From: Halothermothrix orenii H 168
Lineage (GTDB): Bacteria > Bacillota > Halanaerobiia > Halanaerobiales > Halothermotrichaceae
Reading direction: 5' to 3'
Length of the DNA stretch: 64,000 nucleotides
Assembly: GCF_000020485.1 (NCBI RefSeq)
Contig: NC_011899.1
Span: 1,458,501 to 1,522,500, forward strand
The notes under the pieces are model-generated. The model searched no databases and was not told the DNA's origin. It saw nothing but the letters and a program-made list of their open reading frames with translations. Position 1 is the stretch's first letter, and every line of letters starts with the position of its first letter. This document shows, one piece after another, positions 7,731 to 17,444 of this stretch. The translations under genes and the position numbers were made by a program.

Positions 7731-8034
7731 AAAATATAAAATATTATATCTCCCCATCGCCCGTAAAGATTTAATAGAGATAATTGAATATATTCAACAA
7801 GACAACCCAAGTGCAGCCTTAGAATTATTAAATAAAATAGAAGAAACAATTTCTAAACTAGAAAATTTTCCATATATGGGTACACAACCAAAAGATTCAT
7901 TATTACAATATAAGGGTTATCGGGTATTAATAATTGAAAGTTTCTTAGTTTTCTACGTAGTAAAAGGAAATAAATCAGAAGTCGAAATTAGGAGGATCAT
8001 TCATGGTAAAAGAAAATATGATTTTTTACTCTAA
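7723..8034 (+). CDS. ParE/RelE-superfamily toxin
   Basis: 103 residues. YKILYLPIARKDLIEIIEYI opens with the two beta-alpha elements of the ParE group, and the core RVLIIESFLVFYVVKGN and the end VEIRRIIHGKRKYDFLL follow the family pattern. ParE members poison DNA gyrase while RelE members cut mRNA; the sequence is closer to ParE but the target cannot be read off. It is paired with the Phd/YefM antitoxin. The full-length gene lacks frameshifts. Confidence 0.85.
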   Translation: MSKKYKILYLPIARKDLIEIIEYIQQDNPSAALELLNKIEETISKLENFPYMGTQPKDSLLQYKGYRVLIIESFLVFYVVKGNKSEVEIRRIIHGKRKYDFLL

Positions 8035-8087
8035 GTCCTTTTCTAGAACTTATTCTTTTTTACATTTTATACCCAAGGTCAAATGTC

Positions 8088-8244
8088 ATATAACGTTCCT
8101 AGGATTTCCGACGTGCTCGTACCGAAGGTCTGGCAGAAGGTTTGCTACCCAAATACTTACCTAATTAATTGCAAACTTTGTGACAGAGAGCATGTCTCGA
8201 AGAGTAGCCGCGATCTTTAGCGTGACGGGAACACCATGTTATAC
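8088..8244. repeat. attC-like site 11
   Basis: Cores are ATATAAC at 8088-8094 and GTTATAC at 8238-8244. The inner stem is weakened (GCAGAAGGTTTGC against GCAAACTTTGTG). The right core does not match the next left core (GTCTAAC at 9717), so the cassette between them has ends of different origin. Confidence 0.85.
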
Positions 8245-8371
8245 GAAGTAGTACCCTGTTTATAGTGATCCGGGTATTGGGAATGTTAAATTATTAATTA
8301 AAGCATATGACCTTCCCCCCATTTGTCGGACACTGGGTTTAGGTATATAATTAACCCAGGAGGTGCCCATA

Positions 8372-8668
8372 ATGGGAAGGAAAAAATATTCAGAAGAATT
8401 TAAAAGAGAAGCTGTGGAACTTAGTTTTAGCTCGGATAAATCTTGCACAGTTATAGCAAAAGAACTAGGTATAAGTTATCATAATCTAATCAGATGGCGT
8501 AGGGAATACAAAAACAAAGGTGACTTAGCTTTCCCAGGCAATGGTAAACAAAAGTTAACCCCTGAACAGGAAGAAATTCAAAGACTAAAAAAAGAATTAA
8601 ATGATATAAAAATAGAGCGTGATATATTAAAAAAAGCAGTGCGCATCTTCTCAAAGGAACCGAAATAA
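8372..8668 (+). CDS. IS3-family OrfA (helix-turn-helix)
   Basis: 98 residues from the ATG at 8372 behind [25 protein letters not shown] and [20 protein letters not shown] form the HTH_Tnp_1 DNA-binding domain, followed by a leucine-zipper-like helix ([21 protein letters not shown] split over 8570-8630). The A-run AAAAAAAG at 8629-8636 near the 3' end is a typical slippery site for producing the OrfAB transposase. Confidence 0.9.
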   Translation: MGRKKYSEEFKREAVELSFSSDKSCTVIAKELGISYHNLIRWRREYKNKGDLAFPGNGKQKLTPEQEEIQRLKKELNDIKIERDILKKAVRIFSKEPK

Positions 8669-8706
8669 TATATGGTTTCATCCGGGATCACAGTGATGAA
8701 TTTACT

Positions 8707-9540
<834 letters not shown>

Positions 9541-9716
9541 TTTATTGGGGGAACCCCAAAAATATTGAATGAATTACATAATAATTTTTTACACTTGCAT
9601 ATCCCTTTAAAAAACTTAAAATATATACAGTAATGCTTAAATAAAATCCTATTAATGATGAATAGTAAAGAATTCTTTTCATTTTAAAACTCCTCTTACA
9701 CAAATTAGGCAATGTC

Positions 9717-9829
9717 GTCTAACGTACCCGTATTTCCGAAGTCCAGCAACCCTTAGTTAGCTCTTAACTTGGGTTGCTGGATTTGGGTGCAGTGACGACA
9801 GGAACGGAAACGGAAATATATTGTTAACT
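9717..9829. repeat. attC-like site 12, short class
   Basis: Cores are GTCTAAC at 9717-9723 and GTTAACT at 9823-9829. The arms are CGTATTTCCG/CGGAAATAT and the inner stem CAGCAACCC/GGGTTGCTG replaces the AAGCTT stem of other sites. At 113 bp it groups with the site at 1512; both share TTTGGGTGCAG on the right side. Confidence 0.8.
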
Positions 9830-9874
9830 GAAGTTGCTACCTCTTAAAACTATAAACTTAACAATAACTCTTTT

Positions 9875-10965
9875 CTATACTGAAAAATTATTATCTTTAT
9901 AATCGTTTAATATTTCTTTAACATCACTTTTACTATTAATATGATTATACATAATCTTACTCCTGGGAATAAAGTTTTTAATTTTATTTAAATTTATATT
10001 ACAAAATAACATAGTCTTAAACTTTAGATAAAGCTTATATTCGTCATCAATTGTCTTTTTGAAATTTATTCTTGAAAAGATTTGTTCGTAACCTGAATAA
10101 ATAACAAGAAAATATACATAAATAGTAAACATAACAGATAAGACTGATGGAAGAAATAATAATTTAAGTTGTTTTATTAAATTAATACTATCTAAATTTG
10201 AAATAGTCATTTTAATTGAATGAAATAAGGCATAAAAACCTATAATAGCAAGAATTGTATTAAGAACATTAATTAGTAACTTACTGTCTTTATCTTGATA
10301 TTCTGGGTTATTATTCATAAATGCTACTAACATTGATAAAACAGTTATAATAAAAACTTGTATTAATTCATATATCAATGAAAAACTGTATAAATTAACA
10401 ACAAATGTTAATATAATAATTAATTTAATATTATCTTTTATAACATTAATAAAATAATTGATATCTTTAGCATTATCAACAGCTCTAAATGAAGAAATAA
10501 ATGCTACCGCTACTATCCAAATAATTGTATTTTTTAATAATGATATATCCCAAAAACCTATTTTATGTAAAAATAATATCATTAAATATACATATATGCC
10601 CATACTAAGGTACCAAAATATAAAGTGTTATTAAAAAGCAACTTAATTAAACCAGGAATTTGCTCCCTAGCACCTTTTACAGACAAAGCAAATATTATAA
10701 AAACAATCAACCAAAACCCAATAGCTAATTCCCTATTATTAAATACTTGACTTAAATTATTAAACCCATCTCTTATAAAATTTGTTGTTGTAGTAAATAT
10801 CTGTATTATCTTTATAAATACAGTATTTGAATTTTCTGTTATCACGTTTAATATTATCATTAATTTGTCATTATAATTATATAATGCTATCACGCAACAA
10901 ATAACAATTAATAATATTAATACTACTAACAATATATTTTTTACTGATTTACAATTTTTAGTCAA
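9875..10965 (-). pseudogene. Multi-pass membrane protein split into two overlapping frames
   Basis: The first frame (10582-10965, 127 aa) has two membrane segments and ends FGTLVWAYMYI. The second (9875-10603, 242 aa) starts GIYVYLMILFLHKIGFWD and has about five more segments. From memory, homologous proteins carry the stretch around LHKIGFWDISLLKNTIIW in the middle of a single chain, so I infer a frameshift in the TATATGTATATT dinucleotide run near 10590. The alternative is two translationally coupled genes overlapping by 22 bases. Function unknown. Sole content of its cassette, with well-matching ends (GTTAACTGAAG at 9823, complement at 11032). Confidence 0.55.
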
Positions 10966-11025
10966 ATTCCCTCACCTCAATGATTCTTATTAACCTAACT
11001 TTTTCTTAATTATGGTAGCAATTTC

Positions 11026-11171
11026 AGTTAACGTTTCTGGGATTTACGACGTTGCCGTCCCGTTAGGGTTGGCACGTCTTTTCGCTGCTCTTTTTTGCAA
11101 AAGACGTGCCAAAGGCAATGTCCCGAAGGGCAGGCTGGTCTTTGCCGTCCGCGGAAATCCTCATGTTAGGC
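11026..11171. repeat. attC-like site 13
   Basis: Cores are AGTTAAC at 11026-11032 and GTTAGGC at 11165-11171. Arms GGGATTTACGACG and CGTCCGCGGAAATCC pair. The inner stem GTCTTTTCGCTG/TTTTGCAAAAGAC is compact, making this site 146 bp. Confidence 0.85.
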
Positions 11172-11184
11172 GATCGTTCATTAT

Positions 11185-11874
11185 CTATTTTGGTAAATCA
11201 TCAAGGTTTGCATTTTCAGGATATACTAATTTCATTTTGTCATTATGTATCCAGTTTTCTTTAGTTAATTTTCCATCTAAATATTCATCTAATTTATTTA
11301 CAATGTCGTCAACTACTTTTTTAGCAGTTTTTACATGTTCTACTCTTATCGCATAAGGATCCTTTGGTATTTGTGTTTGTCTGTAAATTATATCTTTTTC
11401 CTTAACTTCTAACTTTTCAGGAATGTCCTTCCATGATAACGGAATCCATTCACCATAAGTTTTTGCTTTATAGTAAACAGACCTATTATGTTTTGGATGT
11501 ACAAAATCATTTCTTAGTCGTATAAGTTCTGAAAAATGACTCCAAGGATAACTTGACTTGTCAAAACTCATTTTTTTATTCTTTGAACATAATAAAGGAA
11601 CTAGCTCCCATTTATCTTCAATGGAAAACTTTTGCTCTCTTCTCATAATAAAACTTTTAATATATTCTGGTAAAAAGTGATCCATAACACGATTAATTAG
11701 CCCTTCTAAACTAAAAATATATAATAATAATGCAGTCCTACAAAAGCGTGTATGATCAAAACTATTTTTATTATTGCTGTTTTCTGCTTGTTCTTGAAAA
11801 AATAATGCATCTTGGTATAAATAATGAAAGCTATTAACGAAACTTTCAAAAATGAATTGTTTATTTTCTGGCAT
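11185..11874 (-). CDS. Hypothetical protein with a HEPN-like RX4H motif
   Basis: 229 residues from the ATG at 11874, with AAGGGGGG nine bases upstream; the longer frame to 11994 reads through the attC site and is not real. The protein is helical and soluble. Residues 121-126, RNDFVH, preceded by SELIRL, match the R-x4-6-H signature of HEPN ribonuclease domains, and the helical stretch CRTALLLYIFSLEGLINRV fits a HEPN core. A HEPN-type RNase is a reasonable guess, not established. No partner antitoxin is in the cassette. Confidence 0.55.
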   Translation of the reverse strand: MPENKQFIFESFVNSFHYLYQDALFFQEQAENSNNKNSFDHTRFCRTALLLYIFSLEGLINRVMDHFLPEYIKSFIMRREQKFSIEDKWELVPLLCSKNKKMSFDKSSYPWSHFSELIRLRNDFVHPKHNRSVYYKAKTYGEWIPLSWKDIPEKLEVKEKDIIYRQTQIPKDPYAIRVEHVKTAKKVVDDIVNKLDEYLDGKLTKENWIHNDKMKLVYPENANLDDLPK

Positions 11875-11897
11875 AAAATCCCCCCTTAATGAATGTC

Positions 11898-12037
11898 GCC
11901 TAACGTCCCGAGTATTCCCGACGTGCTCGTGCCGAAGGCCTGGCATGGATATTTGCTGAATTTTGCAAAAATCATGCCAGAGAGCATGTCCCATAAGGGT
12001 AGCCGGTTTTTGGCGTCACGGGAATACTCTGTTATAC
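11898..12037. repeat. attC-like site 14
   Basis: Cores are GCCTAAC at 11898-11904 and GTTATAC at 12031-12037. Arms GAGTATTCCCGACGTG and CGTCACGGGAATACTC pair. Inner stem GGCATGGATATTTGC/GCAAAAATCATGCC is shorter and differs in sequence from the common type, showing compensatory change. Confidence 0.87.
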
Positions 12038-12081
12038 GAAGGCAGCACAGAACATTATCAATTAATTATACATTATATACA

Positions 12082-12306
12082 CTAACTAAAAAAAGAATAA
12101 ATCAATAATCCTACTCCAATAAAAGAACTTAGCATATTAACACTTGCCCAAAAATCGGGAATCAAATCAGGGTTTCTTCTATAGTTATGCATAATTCCAA
12201 AAGACCAAAGATTAGCAATAGTTATAATAAGTGCAAACGCAAACAATGTGCTATTATATAAACGATATGTAGCTATTCCACAAATAATCACAGCAAAAAA
12301 ACCCAT
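12082..12306 (-). CDS. Small two-pass membrane protein, unknown
   Basis: 74 residues, with membrane segments at about 2-28 and 50-72 and a short polar linker HNYRRNPDLIPDF. Ribosome site AAGGAGG precedes the ATG at 12306. It follows the 182-aa gene on the same strand 40 bases downstream, in one two-gene cassette bounded by GTTATACGAAGGCAGC (12031) and its near-complement ending at 12939. No family recognised. Confidence 0.65.
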   Translation of the reverse strand: MGFFAVIICGIATYRLYNSTLFAFALIITIANLWSFGIMHNYRRNPDLIPDFWASVNMLSSFIGVGLLIYSFFS

Positions 12307-12345
12307 TAATTCAACCTCCTTCCTAAAATATTTTATATGATTTTC

Positions 12346-12894
12346 CTATAATTTAGAAAATCTACTCTGAATATTTCTAGCCTCAATAAATTGATTTACA
12401 AGAGAAAACAAATAGGTACCATCAATTATTGGATTTACTGTGTCTTCTAATATGTTTGACAAATGATATGAAAAACGCCCTAAAGCACTATTATCTGTTT
12501 CATCTGGTGCAAATTCTAAATTTTCATCTATAGGAAATAACTTGTATTGAGTATATTCACTATATCTTTTTGCTACTAAATTATTATTTATATTTGGAGT
12601 TTTGTTTATTGTATACTTAACAACATTATCCATAAAAGTTTTATGTTTTGATTCTGTTAGTATATTAGAACTTTGCCAACTTAAAGAATATAATAAAAAT
12701 ATTTGAAATTCATGAGCTAATTTCATTTGAATGTCGTCATTATCTGCTACTTCCCATTTTTTATAAATATCTTCATCATTTTCTGAACTCTGACTTAAAT
12801 CATTAAGTCTATGAACCGTAATAATAGAAAATTCGAATACTTCTTTTGATATTTCCTTAGCTAAAGATTTTGTTTTATTTCCAAACAACCCCAT
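12346..12894 (-). CDS. Hypothetical soluble protein
   Basis: 182 residues, mostly helical and acidic, starting MGLFGNKTKSLAKEISKEVF after an AGGAGGTG ribosome site. No catalytic motif or membrane segment is seen. It is the first gene of a two-gene cassette; the partner is a small membrane protein, so the pair may work together. I do not recognise the family. Confidence 0.65.
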   Translation of the reverse strand: MGLFGNKTKSLAKEISKEVFEFSIITVHRLNDLSQSSENDEDIYKKWEVADNDDIQMKLAHEFQIFLLYSLSWQSSNILTESKHKTFMDNVVKYTINKTPNINNNLVAKRYSEYTQYKLFPIDENLEFAPDETDNSALGRFSYHLSNILEDTVNPIIDGTYLFSLVNQFIEARNIQSRFSKL

Positions 12895-12932
12895 TTTTTC
12901 ACCTCCTTCTTGTTGAACTTTGTGCTGCTTTC

Positions 12933-13091
12933 GTATAACGTCCCCAGTGTTCCCGACGTGCTCGTGCCCATAAGGGCCTGGTCACAAAGTTTGCTCCCAG
13001 ACCACTTACCTAAGTTACTGCAAACTTTGTGACAGAGAGCATGTCCCGTAGGGTAGCCGGTCTTTGGCGTAACGGGAACCCTCTGTTATCT
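12933..13091. repeat. attC-like site 15
   Basis: Cores are GTATAAC at 12933-12939 and GTTATCT at 13085-13091. Arms CAGTGTTCCCGACGTG and GGCGTAACGGGAACCC pair. Inner stem GTCACAAAGTTTGC/GCAAACTTTGTGAC is perfectly complementary. Confidence 0.87.
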
Positions 13092-13112
13092 GAAGTAAAT
13101 GAGGATATAAAA

Positions 13113-13730
13113 CTATATAACAAAAGCAATTAATGAAAATGAAATAATATTTGCTACTGAATGGGCACACCAACTAGGGATAATACTACCATTCCCTAAA
13201 CGCTCATTCAAATATCCAAATATATAACCAAATATACCAGTCGTTAAAGTTAATACAATAATTACAATTATTTTATTAATATCAAAAAATATAACACCAT
13301 GTAATAATCCAAATAAAATAGATTGAATTATATTTCCATATAAAAATCCTAATTTATTATATAATCTTTTACCTAAAAATCCTCTGAAAATAATTTCTTC
13401 CCATAATCCTGTACCAATAATAGATCTAATTAGTAGTATTAAAACTGCTTGAATTCCAAACCCCAATTGTTTTAGATTCCCACTTACTGTACCCGGTGAT
13501 TTTAAAATAGTAAACAAATCAAACAAATAATAAACAAAAAATATTAAACTAACATATAAAATAGATACAATGATAGAATGAATAATTGTTTTTTTCTTAG
13601 GTTTTATTAAACCAATGTAATTAAAAAAATCTTTATATTCTTTTCTATTAAAATAATAAAATACAAATGGAATAAGCGAAAAAACAAACACAGATAAAAT
13701 TGCTGAAATTAAATTATTAAATACCAACAT
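13113..13730 (-). CDS. CPBP-family intramembrane metalloprotease (CAAX protease / Abi)
   Basis: 205 residues with about six membrane segments. The family motifs are present: EEIIFR at 111-116, His144 in GLLHGVIF, and HSVAN at 190-194. These bind the metal of CPBP (Abi/CAAX) glutamic intramembrane proteases. Some bacterial members give immunity to self-made bacteriocins or occur with abortive-infection functions; the role here is unknown. Ribosome site AGGGGGG precedes the ATG at 13730. Sole gene of its cassette. Confidence 0.88.
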   Translation of the reverse strand: MLVFNNLISAILSVFVFSLIPFVFYYFNRKEYKDFFNYIGLIKPKKKTIIHSIIVSILYVSLIFFVYYLFDLFTILKSPGTVSGNLKQLGFGIQAVLILLIRSIIGTGLWEEIIFRGFLGKRLYNKLGFLYGNIIQSILFGLLHGVIFFDINKIIVIIVLTLTTGIFGYIFGYLNERLGNGSIIPSWCAHSVANIISFSLIAFVI

Positions 13731-13786
13731 ATTTCCCCCCTAAAAAAATTATTTACTAATCATATTTTAAAACTCTCATTTATTTC

Positions 13787-13977
13787 AGATAACGGTACTG
13801 ATGTTTCCGACGTGACTGTTCCTGGACATTCTATGTAATAATTATATACTGAAGGATTGGCATGGTGTTTGACCCTTTTTAACTGTCAACCCAATGGTAA
13901 TGCAAACAGCATGACAAAAGTCATGTCCCGTCCGGGTAGGCTCGCTCTTTAGCCGTCACGGAAACATCATGTTATGC
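13787..13977. repeat. attC-like site 16, longest of the array
   Basis: Cores are AGATAAC at 13787-13793 and GTTATGC at 13971-13977. Arms GATGTTTCCGACGTG and GCCGTCACGGAAACATC pair. It is 191 bp because of an AT-rich central insert (CATTCTATGTAATAATTATA) much like that at 3718. Confidence 0.83.
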
Positions 13978-14335
13978 AGACGTTTTGGCAAATTAAGTAA
14001 TGAAATTCTCAGAACTCCTGGCACGTTTTCTTTGTTTGATTACTTAGTGAACCACCAAGTATGAAATATTAAATTTTTCCTCTTATTAAAAAGTTTACAC
14101 GAAGGGAAAAAACTTCTTTCCACTATTAAACTTACTGCCATTAATTAGATAAAGGAGTTCTGATCAAAACTGTAATTAGTTTTCTTAATAGGTTATTCTA
14201 AAAAATAAAAATTTACACTAAACCTTTCAGTTTCTTATAGTAATTTTTATTATCATAATAATAATTTTTATTTTTAATAATTCTATATTTGGTTTTAAAT
14301 GAAACATGGCAACCTTTTTTCTCAGCCAAAATGTC
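13978..14335. other. Cassette without a convincing gene
   Basis: About 358 bases between two good attC sites with matching ends (GTTATGC at 13971, GCATAAC at 14336). The longest frame I see is about 20 codons. The DNA is very AT-rich, and AAAGTTTACACGAAGG / CTTTCCACTATTAAAC stretches might form short stems. It could carry a small RNA, a promoter, or the remains of a gene. I see no clear signal for any of these. Confidence 0.6.
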
Positions 14336-14495
14336 GCATAACGTTCCTGGTGTTCCCGATGTACCCGTGCCCTTCAGGGCCTGGCGCAAAGTTTGCTCAC
14401 CATATACTTACCTAATTAATAGCAAACTTTGTGACAGAGAGCATGTCTCGAAGAGTAGCCACGCTCTTTGGCGTGATGGGAACACCATGTTAGAC
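14336..14495. repeat. attC-like site 17
   Basis: Cores are GCATAAC at 14336-14342 and GTTAGAC at 14489-14495. Arms GGTGTTCCCGATGTACC and GGCGTGATGGGAACACC pair. Inner stem GCGCAAAGTTTGC/GCAAACTTTGTG. Confidence 0.87.
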
Positions 14496-14502
14496 GAAGT
14501 TA

Positions 14503-15173
14503 TTAAGTTTTCTTTAGGTAATACACTCTATTAATCATATTATAATCTTTAAATTCAATTTCTTTATATTTGCAAATCTTATAATATGGAGCTATAATTT
14601 TTTTAATTTGTTTATTACTTATATTCCAAAAGTACAAACCTGATCTTTCTTTGTAAAAATCTTTTTTTATTTTTTTAAAATTATTATCTTTTTCTAATTC
14701 ATTTGGATTAAAATATGGATTCAATTTAAGAATTATTTTTCCTTTACTCTTTAATATTCTATAAATTTCTTTTAACACAAATTTAGCATCATTAGGCTTC
14801 AAATTATCAATTATATTAAATAAAATTGCTCCATCATATGTATTATCATTAACTTTTTTAATAAATCAATTCCTCCATATAAATAATTACATTTATCCTG
14901 TAATTGATTATTATTAACCACTTTTTTTGCAATATTTATTGCTTGTTCAGATAAATCAATTCCGTAAACTTTTTTAACTTTATAATTTAAACATCTATTA
15001 AGAACTTTACCGTTACCACAACCAAAATCAAGTATAAAATCTGAATCTTTACATAACCATTGAATCGCTTCTTCCATTTCTGAATAAGATAACTTTTCAA
15101 AAGGATCATATAAATCTTCTTGCTTAAACACCTTATCCCAATACTTTTCTGTTTCTTTATAGCCACCTTTCAT
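14503..15173 (-). pseudogene. Class I SAM-dependent methyltransferase, frameshifted
   Basis: The start is ATG 15173 behind AAGGAGG. The SAM-binding motif I, LDFGCGNG, is at residues 48-55, and motif II, YGIDLSEQAI, follows about 20 residues later. At about 14860 the frame is lost in an A run (six A on the minus strand; seven would restore LLKKVNDNTYDGAILFNII). The rest (14503-14802, EIYRILKSKGKIILKLNPYF) is the normal C-terminal half. The substrate is unknown; small cassette methyltransferases often act on metabolites. A base-calling error is the alternative to real decay. Confidence 0.8.
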
Positions 15174-15197
15174 AGCATAAACCTCCTTAATCATTTC

Positions 15198-15354
15198 GTC
15201 TAACGTTCTGGGTGTTCCCGACGTGCTCGTGCCGTAGGAACTGGCACAAAGCTTGACGGCGGCTATATTACTCACCTCATTTATTTCAAGCTTTGTGACA
15301 GAGGGCATGTCCGTAGGCAGGCCGCTAGGCCGTAGCGGAAATACCGTGTTATCT
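15198..15354. repeat. attC-like site 18
   Basis: Cores are GTCTAAC at 15198-15204 and GTTATCT at 15348-15354. The right arm is unusual (GGCCGTAGCGGAAATACC) and matches the site at 17237 rather than its neighbours, so these two sites form a sub-family. Confidence 0.85.
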
Positions 15355-15404
15355 GAAGTAGCCGGTTTTAATTTTTGATTGTTCGGTAATAATATTAATA
15401 ATAA

Positions 15405-15433
15405 TTAACATTAGATTCACAACATGTTATAAT
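15405..15433 (+). promoter_or_regulatory. Promoter of the HEPN/MNT cassette
   Basis: TTAACA (15405-15410), 17-base spacer, TATAAT (15428-15433), followed 24 bases later by the AAGGAG of the first gene. This is the third plus-strand two-gene cassette with its own sigma-A-type promoter. Confidence 0.65.
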
Positions 15434-15466
15434 ATAAGTAACATACTTTTATAAGGAGTTATACAC

Positions 15467-15865
15467 ATGTCTAATGAAAATTATTGGCTTGAAATTGCTA
15501 GTTACGATTTAAAAACAGCGGAAGCAATGTTAAATTCTAAAAGATTTTTATATGTAGGATTTATGTGTCATCAATCAATAGAAAAAATATTAAAAGGTAT
15601 TTATTCGAAAAAATTCAATGAAGTTCCACCTAAAATACATAATTTAGCAAGATTATTAAAACTAGTTGAGCTTGAAAATGAAATTCCTGATAATTTTATA
15701 GATTTAATTAATGAATTAAACCCATTAAATATCATAACAAGATATCCTGACCAGGAATTAGATATAATTAAAAACTTAGATTATGAATACTCCTCTACAC
15801 TTTTGGAACGAACAAGGAGGTTATTTGAATGGTTCAAAGTAAAATTACAATCAGAAACAGAATAA
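15467..15865 (+). CDS. HEPN-domain protein of a HEPN/MNT toxin-antitoxin pair
   Basis: 132 residues. NENYWLEIASYDLKTAEAML, GFMCHQSIEKILKGIYSKKF and PPKIHNLARLL are the standard blocks of the HEPN domain (PF05168) found next to minimal nucleotidyltransferases. In studied HepT/MntA pairs the HEPN protein is an RNase toxin that is neutralised by AMP transfer from the nucleotidyltransferase. I do not see a full R-x4-6-H motif, so RNase activity is uncertain. It overlaps the partner gene by 37 bases. Confidence 0.85.
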   Translation: MSNENYWLEIASYDLKTAEAMLNSKRFLYVGFMCHQSIEKILKGIYSKKFNEVPPKIHNLARLLKLVELENEIPDNFIDLINELNPLNIITRYPDQELDIIKNLDYEYSSTLLERTRRLFEWFKVKLQSETE

Positions 15866-16167
15866 ATCAATTTATTAATAAACTTCAAAAATATGTTACT
15901 GTAGACAAAGTGATACTTTATGGTTCATGGGTAAATGGTAACCCAGGTGAATTTAGTGATATTGACTTAGCAGTATTTTCTCCTGAGTTTGGTAAAAACA
16001 AACTTAAAGAACTTCAACTACTATCTAAATTAGCATGGGAAGTTGATGAATCAATTGAGGCAATCCCATACTCTTCAAATCAATTAAATAATCATGATCC
16101 TACAAATTTTGTCTATGAAATAATGAAAACTGGCGAAACTATATATGATAGAGCTATAAAGCATTGA
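15829..16167 (+). CDS. MNT-type minimal nucleotidyltransferase
   Basis: 112 residues. The polymerase-beta-like active site is clear: ILYGSWVNGNPGEFSDIDLA, with GSW at 32-34 and the metal-binding DxD at D44 and D46. It begins behind AAGGAGG inside the HEPN gene, so the two are translationally coupled. By analogy with MntA it would transfer AMP to the HEPN toxin and silence it. Last gene of the cassette, followed by attC site 19. Confidence 0.88.
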   Translation: MVQSKITIRNRINQFINKLQKYVTVDKVILYGSWVNGNPGEFSDIDLAVFSPEFGKNKLKELQLLSKLAWEVDESIEAIPYSSNQLNNHDPTNFVYEIMKTGETIYDRAIKH

Positions 16168-16217
16168 ATTGTTTTATAGTTCTTTTTTTATATGATTTTA
16201 TATTTAAGGGCTATTTC

Positions 16218-16374
16218 AGATAACGTTCTAGGGATTTACGACGTTGCCGCCCCTTTAGGGTTGGTATGGCTTTTGCTACCCAAATCCTCATACCCTCTGA
16301 CTGCAAAAGACATAACAAAGGCAATGTCCCGTAGGGTAGCCGGTCTTTGGCGTCACGTAAATCCCGTGTTATAC
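16218..16374. repeat. attC-like site 19
   Basis: Cores are AGATAAC at 16218-16224 and GTTATAC at 16368-16374. Arms GGGATTTACGACG and CGTCACGTAAATCCC pair, with a compensatory change relative to the GTTCCC type (TTTACG/CGTAAA). Inner stem GGCTTTTGC/GCAAAAGAC. Confidence 0.87.
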
Positions 16375-16382
16375 GAAGTCAA

Positions 16383-17207
16383 TCAAGCAATATCATTAAG
16401 ATCTATATTATAACCAGCAGCTTTTAATTCACGCCCTAATATAAATTTCCAGCTACCACTTGCGTCATATGGCACATATAAAATACCATCAAAATCAGAT
16501 GGTAATTCAACTTCTTCTAAAAAAATAGGACATACCTTCTCTCTTCCTAATTTTGCGATAAAATATCCCATTTCTACAAGAACATTTTGCCGTGCTCTAT
16601 ATTTATAATCATCTTCTGACTTAGCTTTTCCTAGGTCATCAGGAGTAAGAAGAATAATGGCAAAACCAACATCTGAATTATTCTCAAGTTTTTCGATAAT
16701 TGTTTGCCCTGTATTTGGTCTTTCATTTAATATGACTGCCTCAAGTCCTAATTTCTCTATTGTCCTAGCTACCGTTTCTTTTACTTCAATATTATGACCA
16801 TGAACTATAAATACTTTATTATTATCTGTTTTCACATCCTTTTCATCAGTATGTACTAAATGTTCAAAAAGAACAAGTCTTTCTCTTATAGATTCTAAAG
16901 CTTCAATTTTTTTCTTAATAATATCTTTATGTCTTTTTATTTTTTGTCCTAAAGGTTCTCTATAATGTCCTATAACACCAATAGTAAACCCATTATAATC
17001 TTCAATAATTTAATTTTCTTCAAATATTTTTCCAAGCAAATCTTTATTAAAGGCTGTCCATTTTTTATATTCAGTTTTAGATTGCTCTAATTCAGCAATA
17101 GTAGATATTTTGCGTTCATATAGTTTAATACCCAATTCAATTCTTTCACTTAAATATTTTTCAGCTTCCTTTTTAGGTATTTTTAATTTGTAATTTTTCT
17201 CTGACAT
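16383..17207 (-). pseudogene. TIR-like nucleotide-binding effector (PF10137 type) with an in-frame stop
   Basis: The start is ATG 17207. Codons run to a TAA at 17010-17012, then the same frame stays open to 16383. The first 65 residues form a helical N-terminal region; after the stop come about 57 more (IGVIGHYREPLGQKIKRHKD), then the TIR-like domain: KVFIVHGHN, AVILNERPNTGQTIIEKLE, GFAIILLTPDDLG, ARQNVLVEMGYFIAKLGR. This is the predicted nucleotide-binding TIR family used as CBASS/Pycsar effectors (NAD cleavage). The part after the stop could restart at GTG 16835, leaving the bare TIR domain. Nonsense mutation, readthrough or sequencing error are all possible. Confidence 0.8.
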
Positions 17208-17236
17208 TAATAACCAACCTTTCTTAGATTGATTTC

Positions 17237-17396
17237 GTATAACGTTCTGGGTATTTCCGACGTGCCCGTGTCCTTTGGACCTGGCGAAAAGCTTGACGAT
17301 AGCTATATTTACCCACCTCATTTTGTTTCAAGCTTTGTGTCAGAGGGCATGTCCGAAGGCAGGCCGCTAGGCCGTAGCGGAAATACCGTGTTATAC
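17237..17396. repeat. attC-like site 20
   Basis: Cores are GTATAAC at 17237-17243 and GTTATAC at 17390-17396. It shares the GCAGGCCGCTAGGCCGTAGC right half with site 18, suggesting these sites moved or were copied as a sub-family. Inner stem AAGCTTGAC against TTCAAGCTT. Confidence 0.87.
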
Positions 17397-17444
17397 GATG
17401 GCAAGGCGGTCTTTTTATTTTGTTAAATTTTTGGTTAAAATTAC

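Noticed and set aside
9875-10965. Programmed frameshift joining the two membrane-protein frames
   Set aside because: No slippery heptamer or downstream structure at the overlap; a dinucleotide-run indel or two coupled genes explain it more simply.
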